A DNA stretch of 49,214 nt from Methanobrevibacter sp. GTDB taxonomy: Archaea > Methanobacteriota > Methanobacteria > Methanobacteriales > Methanobacteriaceae. The notes under the pieces are model-generated. The model made no database searches. It had not been told where the DNA came from and worked only from the letters and a program-made list of their open reading frames with translations. Below are positions 10,449-18,194 of this stretch, one piece after another (position 1 is the first letter of the stretch; each line of letters starts with the position of its first letter). The DNA lies in assembly GCF_017940815.1 (NCBI RefSeq), contig NZ_JAGAXX010000077.1:1-49214 (forward strand), in the 5' to 3' direction. The position numbers and the translations under genes are program-made.

Positions 10449-11087
10449 GAATGGTTAATATATGTTAGTGCAATTCCTTTGGAATTGATAATGCAGTTGT
10501 ACGCATTATTCCCCCTTGAAACTGCGTCACTGGTAACAGTGGGGTGGGTTGCATGATAGGTTAAAGCTTAATCGTTGTTATAACTTCCATTAACACGAGA
10601 GCGAGGGAAAGATTAATATGCCAAACTAACGTGAACTCCTGACTAAAAGCGTCGTTAATAAAAGCAAGAGGTGGGAAGTACCTTTTCTTCTTACTTATTT
10701 TAAGGAGAAAATACTCTTGTATTATTGGATAAGGTGATATATGAGTCTTACGGCATATATCGGTTACAACCCAAAATGCCAATCGGCGTATTTGGAGTGG
10801 CTAAGTTAATCGCTTCTAACAACTGGTCAACCTGGTAAGCCCAGAATTTGTCCACTCAATAATTTAGTGGTAGGGTGACCGTGAGGGAGTCTGATGTTCT
10901 TTTCTGGGTATGGGATGCTAAAGAAAGCAAATGCCCACATTAATCGAAAGATAGCAGGAAACTGACAAATATAATAACTGTGTTGGGATAGGCTGAATTT
11001 TAGCAGGTGTATCTTCGCTTCATACAAAAACGGCAGATATCTATTAAATGTGAACAAAACCATTAAGATTTTTGGAGAGGATGATTT

Positions 11088-12626
11088 ATGGCGATGAAAA
11101 CTGAATATGATAATAATATTATGTTACAGTCCGTAGAATCAGACGAAGAAAAGCTTAAAGATGAATGGCAGTCTATAAACTGGAATTCTATTGAGCATAG
11201 CATATTTAAGATACAAAAACGGATATATGAAGCAGAGAAAAATGGAGAATATAGAAAAGTTAGAGATCAATCCAGATTACTAACACATAGTAAAAGGAGT
11301 TTATTATATGCAATAAAACTTGTAACTAAAAAGAATAAAGGTAGAAAAACAAGCGGTATTGATGGAATAGTCATCAATAGCGATTCTGAGCGCATGGCTT
11401 TATTTGAGGAACTGTCAAAGCGTAAAATTGATTTACATAATCCTAAACCGGTTCGCAGGATTTATATTCCTAAAAGAAATAATAAGAAACGTCCTTTGGG
11501 AATTCCTACTATTATTGACCGTGTTTATCAGGAAGTATGTAAGTTAGCGCTTGAGCCTATTTGTGAGGCGAAACTTGGAGCCGACAGTTATGGTTTTAGA
11601 CCATCCAGAGGAACAGGAGATGCTATTGCTAAGATTCATGCATCTACCAGAAGATTAAAAAGACCTTATGTCTTTGAAGGTGATTTTCAGTCCTGTTTTG
11701 ATACTTTAAATCATCAACATATTTTAGATAAATTAGGTAACTTTCCATTAAAGAATTTAATTAAAAAGTGGCTTGAAGCAGGATATGTTGAAAATAATGT
11801 ATTTAAGAAGACCAGAACGGGAACACCGCAGGGCGGTATTATATCTCCACTTTTGGCGAATCTTGCACTGCAGGGAATAGAAGAAGCATTAAACGTAACT
11901 TACAAAAGACGTAAACGAAACGGAGAATATTGTTATACAATAGACTCTAAATATGTTGTTATTGTTTATGCAGATGATTTTGTTGTTTTGTGTAAGAGTT
12001 TGGATGATGCTGAAGAGGTTTACAGTCTTTTAGAAGATTATCTGGAAGAACGAGGATTAACTCTGGCACCCGATAAAACAAAGATAACAAGTCTCTACGA
12101 TGGGTTCGATTTTCTTGGTTATAATATTCGGTGTTATAAAAGTCAAGACCGTGATAAAGTGCTTATTAAAGCATCTAAGGACAGTATTAAATCTTTTAAG
12201 AGAAAAGCTAAGGATATTATTAGTAATTGTTATCCTTGGAATTTGGACGAAAGTATTGATAGGCTCAATAATTTAATCTACGGTACTGGTATGTACTGGA
12301 GAATTGGTTCAAATAAAAGATTATTCAATAAAATGGACAATTATATATATGAGCTTTGGATGAGGCAAATTAAGCGTTGGCATCCCAATAAATCAACAAA
12401 GTGGAGAGTTAAGAAGTATTTTAAAGACTCTCAATTTCCTGATTCTAAGGACAAATGGTGTTTTACTGACTCAAATACTAATAATCAGGTTATTAAAATG
12501 GCCAAAATTAGAATTAAATATCATATTTGTTTAAGATATAAAGCTACGCCGTATGATGATGCATTCAATGATTATTACATGAAGCGTTCGTTTAAAAAGC
12601 CTTTTGAGATAGTTTTCAAGAAATAA
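11088..12626 (+). CDS. ltrA: Group II intron reverse transcriptase/maturase 1
   Basis: This 512-residue intron-encoded protein helps the intron RNA fold and splice and copies it into DNA. It has the finger-palm motifs of group II RTs: IPKRNNKKRPLGIPTIIDRV near residue 130, GFRPSRGTGDA near 170, FEGDFQSCFDTL near 200, TPQGGIISPLLANLAL near 245, and the catalytic YADD around residue 293. The maturase (X) domain follows. The C-terminus stops at KATPYDDAFNDYYMKR plus a short tail. Family members usually continue from here into a Cys/His HNH endonuclease, and none is present. It is about 70% identical by eye to the second copy. GGAGAGG precedes the ATG. Confidence 0.92.
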   Translation: MAMKTEYDNNIMLQSVESDEEKLKDEWQSINWNSIEHSIFKIQKRIYEAEKNGEYRKVRDQSRLLTHSKRSLLYAIKLVTKKNKGRKTSGIDGIVINSDSERMALFEELSKRKIDLHNPKPVRRIYIPKRNNKKRPLGIPTIIDRVYQEVCKLALEPICEAKLGADSYGFRPSRGTGDAIAKIHASTRRLKRPYVFEGDFQSCFDTLNHQHILDKLGNFPLKNLIKKWLEAGYVENNVFKKTRTGTPQGGIISPLLANLALQGIEEALNVTYKRRKRNGEYCYTIDSKYVVIVYADDFVVLCKSLDDAEEVYSLLEDYLEERGLTLAPDKTKITSLYDGFDFLGYNIRCYKSQDRDKVLIKASKDSIKSFKRKAKDIISNCYPWNLDESIDRLNNLIYGTGMYWRIGSNKRLFNKMDNYIYELWMRQIKRWHPNKSTKWRVKKYFKDSQFPDSKDKWCFTDSNTNNQVIKMAKIRIKYHICLRYKATPYDDAFNDYYMKRSFKKPFEIVFKK

Positions 12627-12695
12627 TTAATGCAGTGTATATTAAACTTTTATTTCGTATTATATGTTCTTTATATTTTCTTATGAAGTATACTT

Positions 12696-12729
12696 GAGCC
12701 GTATGTCTTAAAAGGGACACGTGCGGTTC
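12696..12729 (+). ncRNA. Group II intron 1 domain V
   Basis: A 34-base hairpin beginning GAGCCGTATGTC and closing ACGTGCGGTTC, with the AGC catalytic triad at 12697-12699 and a tetraloop-like top. This is the most conserved RNA element of group II introns and part of the active site. A domain VI hairpin (GGGGAAACA with TGTTTCTCC) follows before the 3' splice site. Confidence 0.85.
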
Positions 12730-12788
12730 TTAGAAGAGGGGAAACAAGCAATTGTTTCTCCTTATTCGACAAGTTCATAAGTGATATT

Positions 12789-13055
12789 ATGGAATTGTCA
12801 GACGAAATGTTAATTGAAATGAGTTATGTTCAGATTTCAAAGTATAGGGCAAACGTTATGAAAGCTTTAGATGGTGAAACAAAAATACCAACGCAAATTG
12901 CAAGGGATTCAGATATTAGGCCAAATCATATTTCAAAAGTATTATCTGAATTAAAATCACATGAACTGGTTGAATGTATTAATCCTGAAGCTAGAAAAGG
13001 TAGATTGTACCGACTAACTGATAAAGGTGATGAGTTAGTAAAAAATTTAGAATAA
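12789..13055 (+). CDS. Winged-helix transcriptional regulator
   Basis: This 88-residue protein has a single winged-helix domain. KALDGETKIPTQIARDSDIR holds the first helices, PNHISKVLSELKSHELVE the recognition helix, and GRLYRLTDKGDELV the wing and last strand. This pattern matches archaeal MarR/ArsR-like regulators. It begins eight bases after the spliced stop of the fibre gene, with GTGAT upstream, so it may be co-transcribed with the fibre operon or read from within the intron region. It could control the adjacent restriction-modification island or the late genes. The target is unknown. Confidence 0.75.
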   Translation: MELSDEMLIEMSYVQISKYRANVMKALDGETKIPTQIARDSDIRPNHISKVLSELKSHELVECINPEARKGRLYRLTDKGDELVKNLE

Positions 13056-13625
13056 TTACTCAAAAATTTTTCTTGCTTCTTTTCCCATTTTTATTAATTC
13101 ATTTAAATCTTTTCTAAACATGTTTCTATGGTTATTGATACTATTTAAAGACATAGGTAATTTTTTTGTAGGTTGGCCTTCTATATGAAGTTCATTATAG
13201 GGTTCTTGGTCTGAAAGAGCTTTTGCATTGTCAGTTACTTCTTCACATTTTGCATAAAATTGATTTATTCTATTTATTTCTTTTTCATTTAATATGCTTG
13301 GTATAAATGTGATTAGATTAATCCAATTTTTATTATTCCATATGGGAAAATTTATCATCCTATTGTAGAAGTTAAATACTTCATGATTCATTTTTTTATC
13401 TTCACCGATGATTATTTCTTCTTTGATATAATTATCTCTGAATTCTTCAAGAGAATTAATTATATAATCAAGCTCAGATTTTATAAGTGCTTTTGCGCCT
13501 TTTTTTCGTTTGTTAAATTTATATTGTGATGTAACTAATGCAAAGGTGGCCGATGCAATTGCACCTACAATTGCACCAATGATTGCACCAATTACGGTAG
13601 GATTTGTTAATAATTCAATACACAT
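13056..13625 (-). CDS. Membrane-anchored protein paired with AbrB-like regulator 1
   Basis: This 189-residue protein has one N-terminal membrane segment with small-residue zippers (GAIIGAIVGAIASATFALV) and a basic stop-transfer (KFNKRKKG), followed by a cytoplasmic, mostly helical domain with many Asn, Glu and Lys. It is encoded 13 bases downstream of a small AbrB-like gene on the same strand, so the two are probably one operon. It converges with the winged-helix gene (stop at 13055). No family was recognised. The layout, antitoxin-like DNA-binding protein then membrane protein, recalls toxin-antitoxin or abortive-defence cassettes, but this is inference. Confidence 0.65.
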   Translation of the reverse strand: MCIELLTNPTVIGAIIGAIVGAIASATFALVTSQYKFNKRKKGAKALIKSELDYIINSLEEFRDNYIKEEIIIGEDKKMNHEVFNFYNRMINFPIWNNKNWINLITFIPSILNEKEINRINQFYAKCEEVTDNAKALSDQEPYNELHIEGQPTKKLPMSLNSINNHRNMFRKDLNELIKMGKEARKIFE

Positions 13626-13638
13626 TTTTAAATTTATC

Positions 13639-13812
13639 TTATTTTTCTTTTTTATATATTTTTAATTTTAATGATTCAGTTTCTGTATCGAGTATCCATT
13701 GCATTGAATCTCCCGATTCAATATTCAATGCTTTAACATATGTTTTTGGTATTGTTGTAATCAATGAAATTTCACCTTGATTTCTCACTTTTGTTTTCTC
13801 TTCAATATTCAT
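13639..13812 (-). CDS. AbrB/SpoVT-like regulator 1
   Basis: This 57-residue protein begins MNIEEKTKVRNQGEISLITT. It has the swapped-hairpin AbrB pattern: KVR, SL, TIP, then a hydrophobic NIESGD turn and SLKLKIYKK. It aligns with the second small protein at 16587 at KVR, SL, TIP, GD, SL and IYK. It lies upstream of the membrane protein at 13056-13625 and divergently from the methyltransferase gene. Such proteins bind DNA as dimers and often act as antitoxins or autorepressors. Three direct AAATAACATT repeats occur in the intergenic region and could be its sites. Confidence 0.7.
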   Translation of the reverse strand: MNIEEKTKVRNQGEISLITTIPKTYVKALNIESGDSMQWILDTETESLKLKIYKKEK

Positions 13813-13836
13813 ATGGAATTATTTATAATTTATCTT

Positions 13837-13891
13837 AAATAACATTTTTGCATTGTTTAAGTAGTTAAAAAAATAACATTTAAATAACATT
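13837..13891. promoter_or_regulatory. Three AAATAACATT direct repeats between regulator and methyltransferase
   Basis: AAATAACATT occurs at 13837-13846, 13871-13880 and 13882-13891, in the divergent region between AbrB-like gene 1 and the methyltransferase. The two right-hand copies are tandem, 11 bases apart. They are upstream of the TATA-like AAAATATATATTT (13892 onward) that probably serves the methyltransferase. The operator role is inferred. Confidence 0.45.
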
Positions 13892-13977
13892 AAAAATATA
13901 TATTTACATAAGTCATGTAAAAACAAAATTTTATATGAATCGAATTTAATAAATTAATTATATTAAAGGTGACTTAA

Positions 13978-15294
13978 ATGCCATATGCTATTGATTTATT
14001 TTCTGGTGCAGGAGGAATGAGTGAAGGAATTATCCAAGCAGGATTCCATATTTTATTCTCTAGCGATATTAACGAAGCTGTACAGAAAACATATGTTAAT
14101 AGACACGAACAATTAGGTTTAATTCAAGGCGTTAATACCCATTTTGAATTGGCAGATATTAAAGATTTAACCGGAGAGTTTATAAGAGATTCAATAGCAA
14201 ATCTTGATATTTTTAAAAATAAAGAAGTGCCTCATATTGATGCAATATTTGGAGGTCCTCCTTGTCAAGGTTTTAGTAGAGCAGGTAGAAGAGACCCTAA
14301 TGATCCTAGAAATAAATTATTTAAAGAGTATGTTCGTGTAATTGATGAAGTTCAACCGGATTATGTTGTATTGGAGAATGTTGCAGGTTTTTGTGATATG
14401 AAACTCTATGACTTTGAAGGTTTACAAGGAAATACTTATGATGATATGGTAATTCCAGATATTCTTAAAGAAGAATTAAATTTAATTGGGTATGACATAT
14501 TAGAACCAAGAATTCTTAATGCTGCTAATTATGGAGTTCCTCAAAGAAGAAATAGGATTATTATAATAGCTTTTAAAAAAGGTATGAAACCTCCAAGCTA
14601 TCCTGAACCTACACATGATGAAAATAATATTGTTTCACTCAAGGATGCAATAGGTGATCTTATTGGTAATCAAAAAATTAAAAATGATGTAAATCCTAGT
14701 TTAACACAGTATCAGTTAGATTCTATTAATGGTAGAACACCAAATGTAGATGGAAAACCTATTGCTTCTAAAATGATATTGAATAACGAATTATCAAGAC
14801 ATTTACAGTTGATTAAAGAAAGATTTTCTTTATTTGAAGAAGGCGAATCTGGTACTAATTTAAGAAATAGGATTATTACAGAAGGAATTGACTTATCGGA
14901 TAAACCTACCATATTAAATCATTTAGCTAATAATTCCAAGTTTACAAAAGAGGAAATTATTGAAAAATTCAAAAATGCTGATGTTGATGATAAATTAGTT
15001 AATAGTTTATTGACTAAAAAGAATATGAGGCATAGATTAAGTAGACAAGAACCTTCTGCTACTATTGTAACTATTCCTGATGATTATATTTCACCATTTG
15101 AAAATAGAACATTGACTGTTCGTGAATCTGCTAGATTACAATCTTTTGATGATAGTTTTGAATTTTTAGGTAAAAGAACAACAGGTGGAAAAAGAAGGCG
15201 TGTTGAAGTGCCCCAATACTCCCAAGTAGGTAATGCAGTTCCACCATTGTTAGCTAAAGCCGTTGCCAAAGAAATTTTAAAAGTTATTGAATAG
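13978..15294 (+). CDS. DNA (cytosine-5)-methyltransferase
   Basis: This 438-residue type II C5-methyltransferase transfers a methyl group from SAM to cytosine. Motif I is DLFSGAGG at residues 6-13. Motif IV is GGPPCQGFSRAGRR with catalytic Cys at 96. Motif VI is ENV at 133-135. Motif VIII is PQRRNRIIIIAF. Motifs IX/X are seen near the C-terminus, with QVGNAVPPLLAKAVAKEI closing the SAM fold. The region around residues 200-350 is the variable target-recognition domain. It has an AAGGTGA ribosome binding site. It is convergent with the restriction enzyme gene, overlapping it by 11 bases. The pair forms a type II restriction-modification system carried by the provirus. AT-rich codon choice sets it apart from the virion genes. 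Confidence 0.93.
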   Translation: MPYAIDLFSGAGGMSEGIIQAGFHILFSSDINEAVQKTYVNRHEQLGLIQGVNTHFELADIKDLTGEFIRDSIANLDIFKNKEVPHIDAIFGGPPCQGFSRAGRRDPNDPRNKLFKEYVRVIDEVQPDYVVLENVAGFCDMKLYDFEGLQGNTYDDMVIPDILKEELNLIGYDILEPRILNAANYGVPQRRNRIIIIAFKKGMKPPSYPEPTHDENNIVSLKDAIGDLIGNQKIKNDVNPSLTQYQLDSINGRTPNVDGKPIASKMILNNELSRHLQLIKERFSLFEEGESGTNLRNRIITEGIDLSDKPTILNHLANNSKFTKEEIIEKFKNADVDDKLVNSLLTKKNMRHRLSRQEPSATIVTIPDDYISPFENRTLTVRESARLQSFDDSFEFLGKRTTGGKRRRVEVPQYSQVGNAVPPLLAKAVAKEILKVIE

Positions 15295-16474
15295 TTAAAT
15301 CATATTCTTTAGGTTCTGGGAACAACCTATTCAAATTGTCTTTATGTATTTTTAATGCAAACAATCTCCAATAAGGTGATCCATTAGGTTTTATATGCAT
15401 TCCAAAATCTAAAGTTATGATATTACTCATTATCAAAGATGTGATAAAGTTTACATTAGGTTGTCTTGTGTGAATAATTTTATTGTATTGGAAATGCTCA
15501 ACATCATCAATAAATTTGGATTCTGCTTCCACCCAGAAAGTTTCAGCATGCTTATTCAATAACAATTCTTTTAAGTATTCTAAATCCCATTCAACAACTT
15601 CTCCATCGTTAGCATGCATTACTTTCAATGTACTTTCATTATTATCTATATCTAAATATAATCCTTGAGGATTTGGTTTTAATGCATATATGGTACAATA
15701 TAATTGCATTCTATCTTTTTCATCAGAATAGTAACCGTATTTATCAATTATATCCCTTGTTGATTTGCATGGGCTGTTATCCCAGTCAGGTGCTTTATTA
15801 AACAATACATTTCTTGTTTTATTTTTAATTTTCTTTCTCGATGCTTTTAATTCAATACCTTTATAATCAGGATTTGCATAAGAGTTAGGTGGAATGCCAA
15901 GTTCATGTTCTAATGTCATACCTACACCAGTATCGCCAGAGACGACTGTTGGTATAAATCCTTTATTGTGAATATCTTTAATTTTATTGTAAAGTTCACG
16001 AGCTATGGATTGTTTTTCTTGTGATAACCTCAATAATTCCTGATATACATATCCTTTTGTAGTTAATGAATTTTTAACAGTTTCATCAGTTAAATTAAGT
16101 ATATATAATTGTTTTTTATCACTAGCTAATGCAATGAAGCTATCTGCATCACAATATTTTTTGATTCCTCTAAACCATATTCTTGGATCTCCTTTCTTGG
16201 TTTTTGGACGATATAGTGATGCTGTCAATTCAACTGTGGAATCATGTAATATCATTTGTGTTTGCAATTCCACACCATTTTCTTTTTGGCCTTGGCCTTG
16301 TGTTTCATAATCATGTAAGTTATTTTTTCTTAAAAAATTCCTGACAGGTATTGTTGCGTCTATTATACCTTTTGTATATCCAGTTTCGGTAATATATAAA
16401 AAAGACATGTCTAAATTAAGTTCAGAAAACAAAGGCAAATATTCTTGCAGAGCAACCCAATTTTCTTTATTCAT
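15284..16474 (-). CDS. MvaI/BcnI-family type II restriction endonuclease
   Basis: This 396-residue protein has a C-terminal nuclease domain matching the MvaI/BcnI family. GDTGVGMTLE (residues 180-189) is followed by NPDYKGIELK (201-210), which supplies the PD-(D/E)xK catalytic set (D203, E208, K210). Further on, VEAESKF and the HIKPNGSPYWRLF end resemble late conserved segments of MvaI. Known members are monomers that nick CCWGG or CCSGG, so a similar target is likely but not provable here. The first 175 residues form an extra domain absent from MvaI itself. ATG at 16474 is chosen because GTGAT lies upstream; the GTG at 16483 is part of that site. It forms a system with the convergent methyltransferase. 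Confidence 0.85.
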   Translation of the reverse strand: MNKENWVALQEYLPLFSELNLDMSFLYITETGYTKGIIDATIPVRNFLRKNNLHDYETQGQGQKENGVELQTQMILHDSTVELTASLYRPKTKKGDPRIWFRGIKKYCDADSFIALASDKKQLYILNLTDETVKNSLTTKGYVYQELLRLSQEKQSIARELYNKIKDIHNKGFIPTVVSGDTGVGMTLEHELGIPPNSYANPDYKGIELKASRKKIKNKTRNVLFNKAPDWDNSPCKSTRDIIDKYGYYSDEKDRMQLYCTIYALKPNPQGLYLDIDNNESTLKVMHANDGEVVEWDLEYLKELLLNKHAETFWVEAESKFIDDVEHFQYNKIIHTRQPNVNFITSLIMSNIITLDFGMHIKPNGSPYWRLFALKIHKDNLNRLFPEPKEYDLTIQ

Positions 16475-16532
16475 GTTAATCACAACTTTAGTTTTATATT
16501 GTAATATTTCCTAATAATCAAAAATAATAATT

Positions 16533-16569
16533 AATGTACATTGGATACATAAAATATTAAATGTACATT
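16533..16569. promoter_or_regulatory. Two AATGTACATT palindromes between restriction enzyme and regulator 2
   Basis: The perfect 10-base palindrome AATGTACATT occurs at 16533-16542 and 16560-16569, 27 bases apart. Both copies share the flank AATGTACATT-n-GATA. They lie in the 112-base divergent region between the restriction enzyme (start 16474) and AbrB-like gene 2 (start 16587), overlapping likely promoter elements. A dimeric autoregulator would fit such sites. Confidence 0.55.
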
Positions 16570-16586
16570 TGATATAATTATAAAAC

Positions 16587-16763
16587 ATGACAGAAAAGAT
16601 AGTTAAAGTTAGAGGAAGACATGGGACAAAATCTTTGGATATAACAATACCTGCAGAGTTAAGTGATAAATTTGATATAAATGCAGGGGATTTATTTAAA
16701 GTAAATGTTATAAAAGATGATGATTCATTAATTATTAATTATCAGTTAATTTATAAAAATTAA
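16587..16763 (+). CDS. AbrB/SpoVT-like regulator 2
   Basis: This 58-residue protein (MTEKIVKVRGRHGTKSLDIT...) has the AbrB swapped-hairpin pattern: VKVRGRHG, then LDITIPAEL, NAGDLFKV, and a last strand LIINYQLIYK. It aligns with the small protein at 13639-13812. It is transcribed away from the restriction enzyme, and two perfect palindromes lie between them. It probably represses its own promoter and may also time restriction-enzyme expression, a job done by C proteins in other systems. A membrane protein gene follows 80 bases downstream. Confidence 0.7.
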   Translation: MTEKIVKVRGRHGTKSLDITIPAELSDKFDINAGDLFKVNVIKDDDSLIINYQLIYKN

Positions 16764-16843
16764 TTTTATGAATGGGAAAAACAATGCATTGAGAAAATAT
16801 TAAAGTAATTAAAGTTGTTACTAATTGTATAAGAATTTTTTTG

Positions 16844-17455
16844 ATGGATATTATGAGAAATATAAAAAATGAAATTTACAATATTATAAAAGGAGTCATA
16901 GTTTCTTTAATAGCCAATATCTTGCTTGATTTTTACAATAATGATTTTAGTATTTCTAAGATGACTTTTGACAGTTTAATTTCAACATTTGTAGAGTTTT
17001 GGTGGTTGGTTTTAATAATTTTTATTTTAGTATTATTAAGATTTAAAATGAGTGAAAAACCACATAAAATAAATTATCATCATAGACATGCTGAATTTAG
17101 GGGTAGAAGACCTATTTTGCATGATGGTGGAATTTGGGAAATTGTTGTTGAAGAAATTAACCCTTTATTTACTTATAATACAAGTGAATCTAATATTAAT
17201 TATTATGTTGATAAAATAAGATGTTGTAATGAATTAAATAATGGAGAATTATGCTTAAGTGAGTTATATCTTATTGATATCGGATTTTGTTATTTGGAGA
17301 AATGTGACAATTGTTCTTTTAAAAGAGTAACTTTAAAAAGTCATGACAGAGAAATTTCTGAAATATTAACTAAAATTGATGCTTTAATTGTGCGGAAAGA
17401 CATTAAAGATTGTTATGAGTTGTTAGATGTATTGTCTAATGAAGAAGAGTTATGA
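16844..17455 (+). CDS. Two-helix membrane protein paired with AbrB-like regulator 2
   Basis: This protein of about 203 residues has two membrane segments: residues about 10-28 (YNIIKGVIVSLIANILLDFY) and 47-67 (FWWLVLIIFILVLLRFKM). A cytoplasmic domain follows, containing RHAEFRGRRP, an aromatic middle part and a Cys pair EKCDNCSF; another Cys pair (RCC) precedes it, so metal binding is possible. ATG at 16844 follows an in-frame TTG. It mirrors the membrane protein at 13056-13625 on the other side of the restriction-modification pair, though the two are not clearly homologous. Its function is unknown. Confidence 0.6.
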   Translation: MDIMRNIKNEIYNIIKGVIVSLIANILLDFYNNDFSISKMTFDSLISTFVEFWWLVLIIFILVLLRFKMSEKPHKINYHHRHAEFRGRRPILHDGGIWEIVVEEINPLFTYNTSESNINYYVDKIRCCNELNNGELCLSELYLIDIGFCYLEKCDNCSFKRVTLKSHDREISEILTKIDALIVRKDIKDCYELLDVLSNEEEL

Positions 17456-17649
17456 TGTTTGAAGTTATAATTCTTTTAAGAGATTTTTCATCGATTTTTA
17501 ATAAAGTAAGTATTATAAATAATGATTTATTGTTCTTCAAATAATGATATGTATTTATTGTTAAATTGTATTAATTTTAATCGTTAATGTGAATGAAATG
17601 AATTGTGTCTTTTACTGAATTTTTTTAAAAGTAGCTATTATATAGTGAT

Positions 17650-17699
17650 ATTTATATATTATAAGTAATAAATTACATAATAAAGAATTTAAGTGGAGG
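17650..17699 (+). promoter_or_regulatory. Promoter and ribosome binding site of the capsid operon
   Basis: The 250-base gap before the decoration gene is very AT-rich. TTTATATATT at 17651-17660 is a good TATA box, implying transcription from about 17680. GTGGAGG at 17693-17699 is a strong ribosome binding site nine bases from the ATG at 17709. A short element (ATTACATAATAAA) recurs upstream of 24503. Confidence 0.5.
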
Positions 17700-17708
17700 A
17701 CATATTTA

Positions 17709-18194
17709 ATGGCAGATTCAATTATTTTACTTGAAGAAAGAAAAGAAGTTACTACTTTCTTATTAGACGAAGGCACCATCACTGCAACTACCGTTACAAC
17801 TCCTACCGGAGAAACTCCTGGATTTGAATATGCAGGAGATAAAGTTAAAGTTGATGATGCCGTAACACTCTCAGAAAATTCAGACATCGGAAAACCTACA
17901 GTTAAAAAATACACTGCAGCTGAAGGTGAAATCATTTTAGGCATTGCAGTCAACGATCCTGTCACCATGACTGGAGGCAGAAGAAAAACATCAGTATTGG
18001 TGTTAGGCCATCTGTTCAGATTAAAACTCGCTTCAGGTTTATCAAACATTAAAGTCAATGATAAAATCGCTTTATCAAGTACCGGAGCTATCAAATCCGA
18101 TGACGGCGAATACATTGCAATGCATCCTGTGGAAAGTTCTGACGATTACAATTACGTTGAAGTATTCAGACCATACGATATAGGTGAACACTAA
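17709..18194 (+). CDS. Capsid decoration / stabilisation protein
   Basis: This 161-residue beta-rich protein lies directly before two capsid genes; its stop overlaps the ATG of the first (TAATG). Its size, position and start (MADSIILLEERKEVTTFLLD) fit the small head-decorating proteins that cap HK97-type shells. It has a full-length paralogue as the N-terminal domain of the protein at 5457. No cysteine or membrane segment is present. The decoration role is inferred from gene order, since known families of this type vary greatly in sequence. Confidence 0.7.
   Translation: MADSIILLEERKEVTTFLLDEGTITATTVTTPTGETPGFEYAGDKVKVDDAVTLSENSDIGKPTVKKYTAAEGEIILGIAVNDPVTMTGGRRKTSVLVLGHLFRLKLASGLSNIKVNDKIALSSTGAIKSDDGEYIAMHPVESSDDYNYVEVFRPYDIGEH

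Noticed and set aside
10561-11063. Minus-strand frames of about 75 codons between the fibre gene and maturase
   Set aside because: They lie in the folded RNA part of intron 1, and a similar shadow occurs in intron 2. They result from conserved RNA structure.
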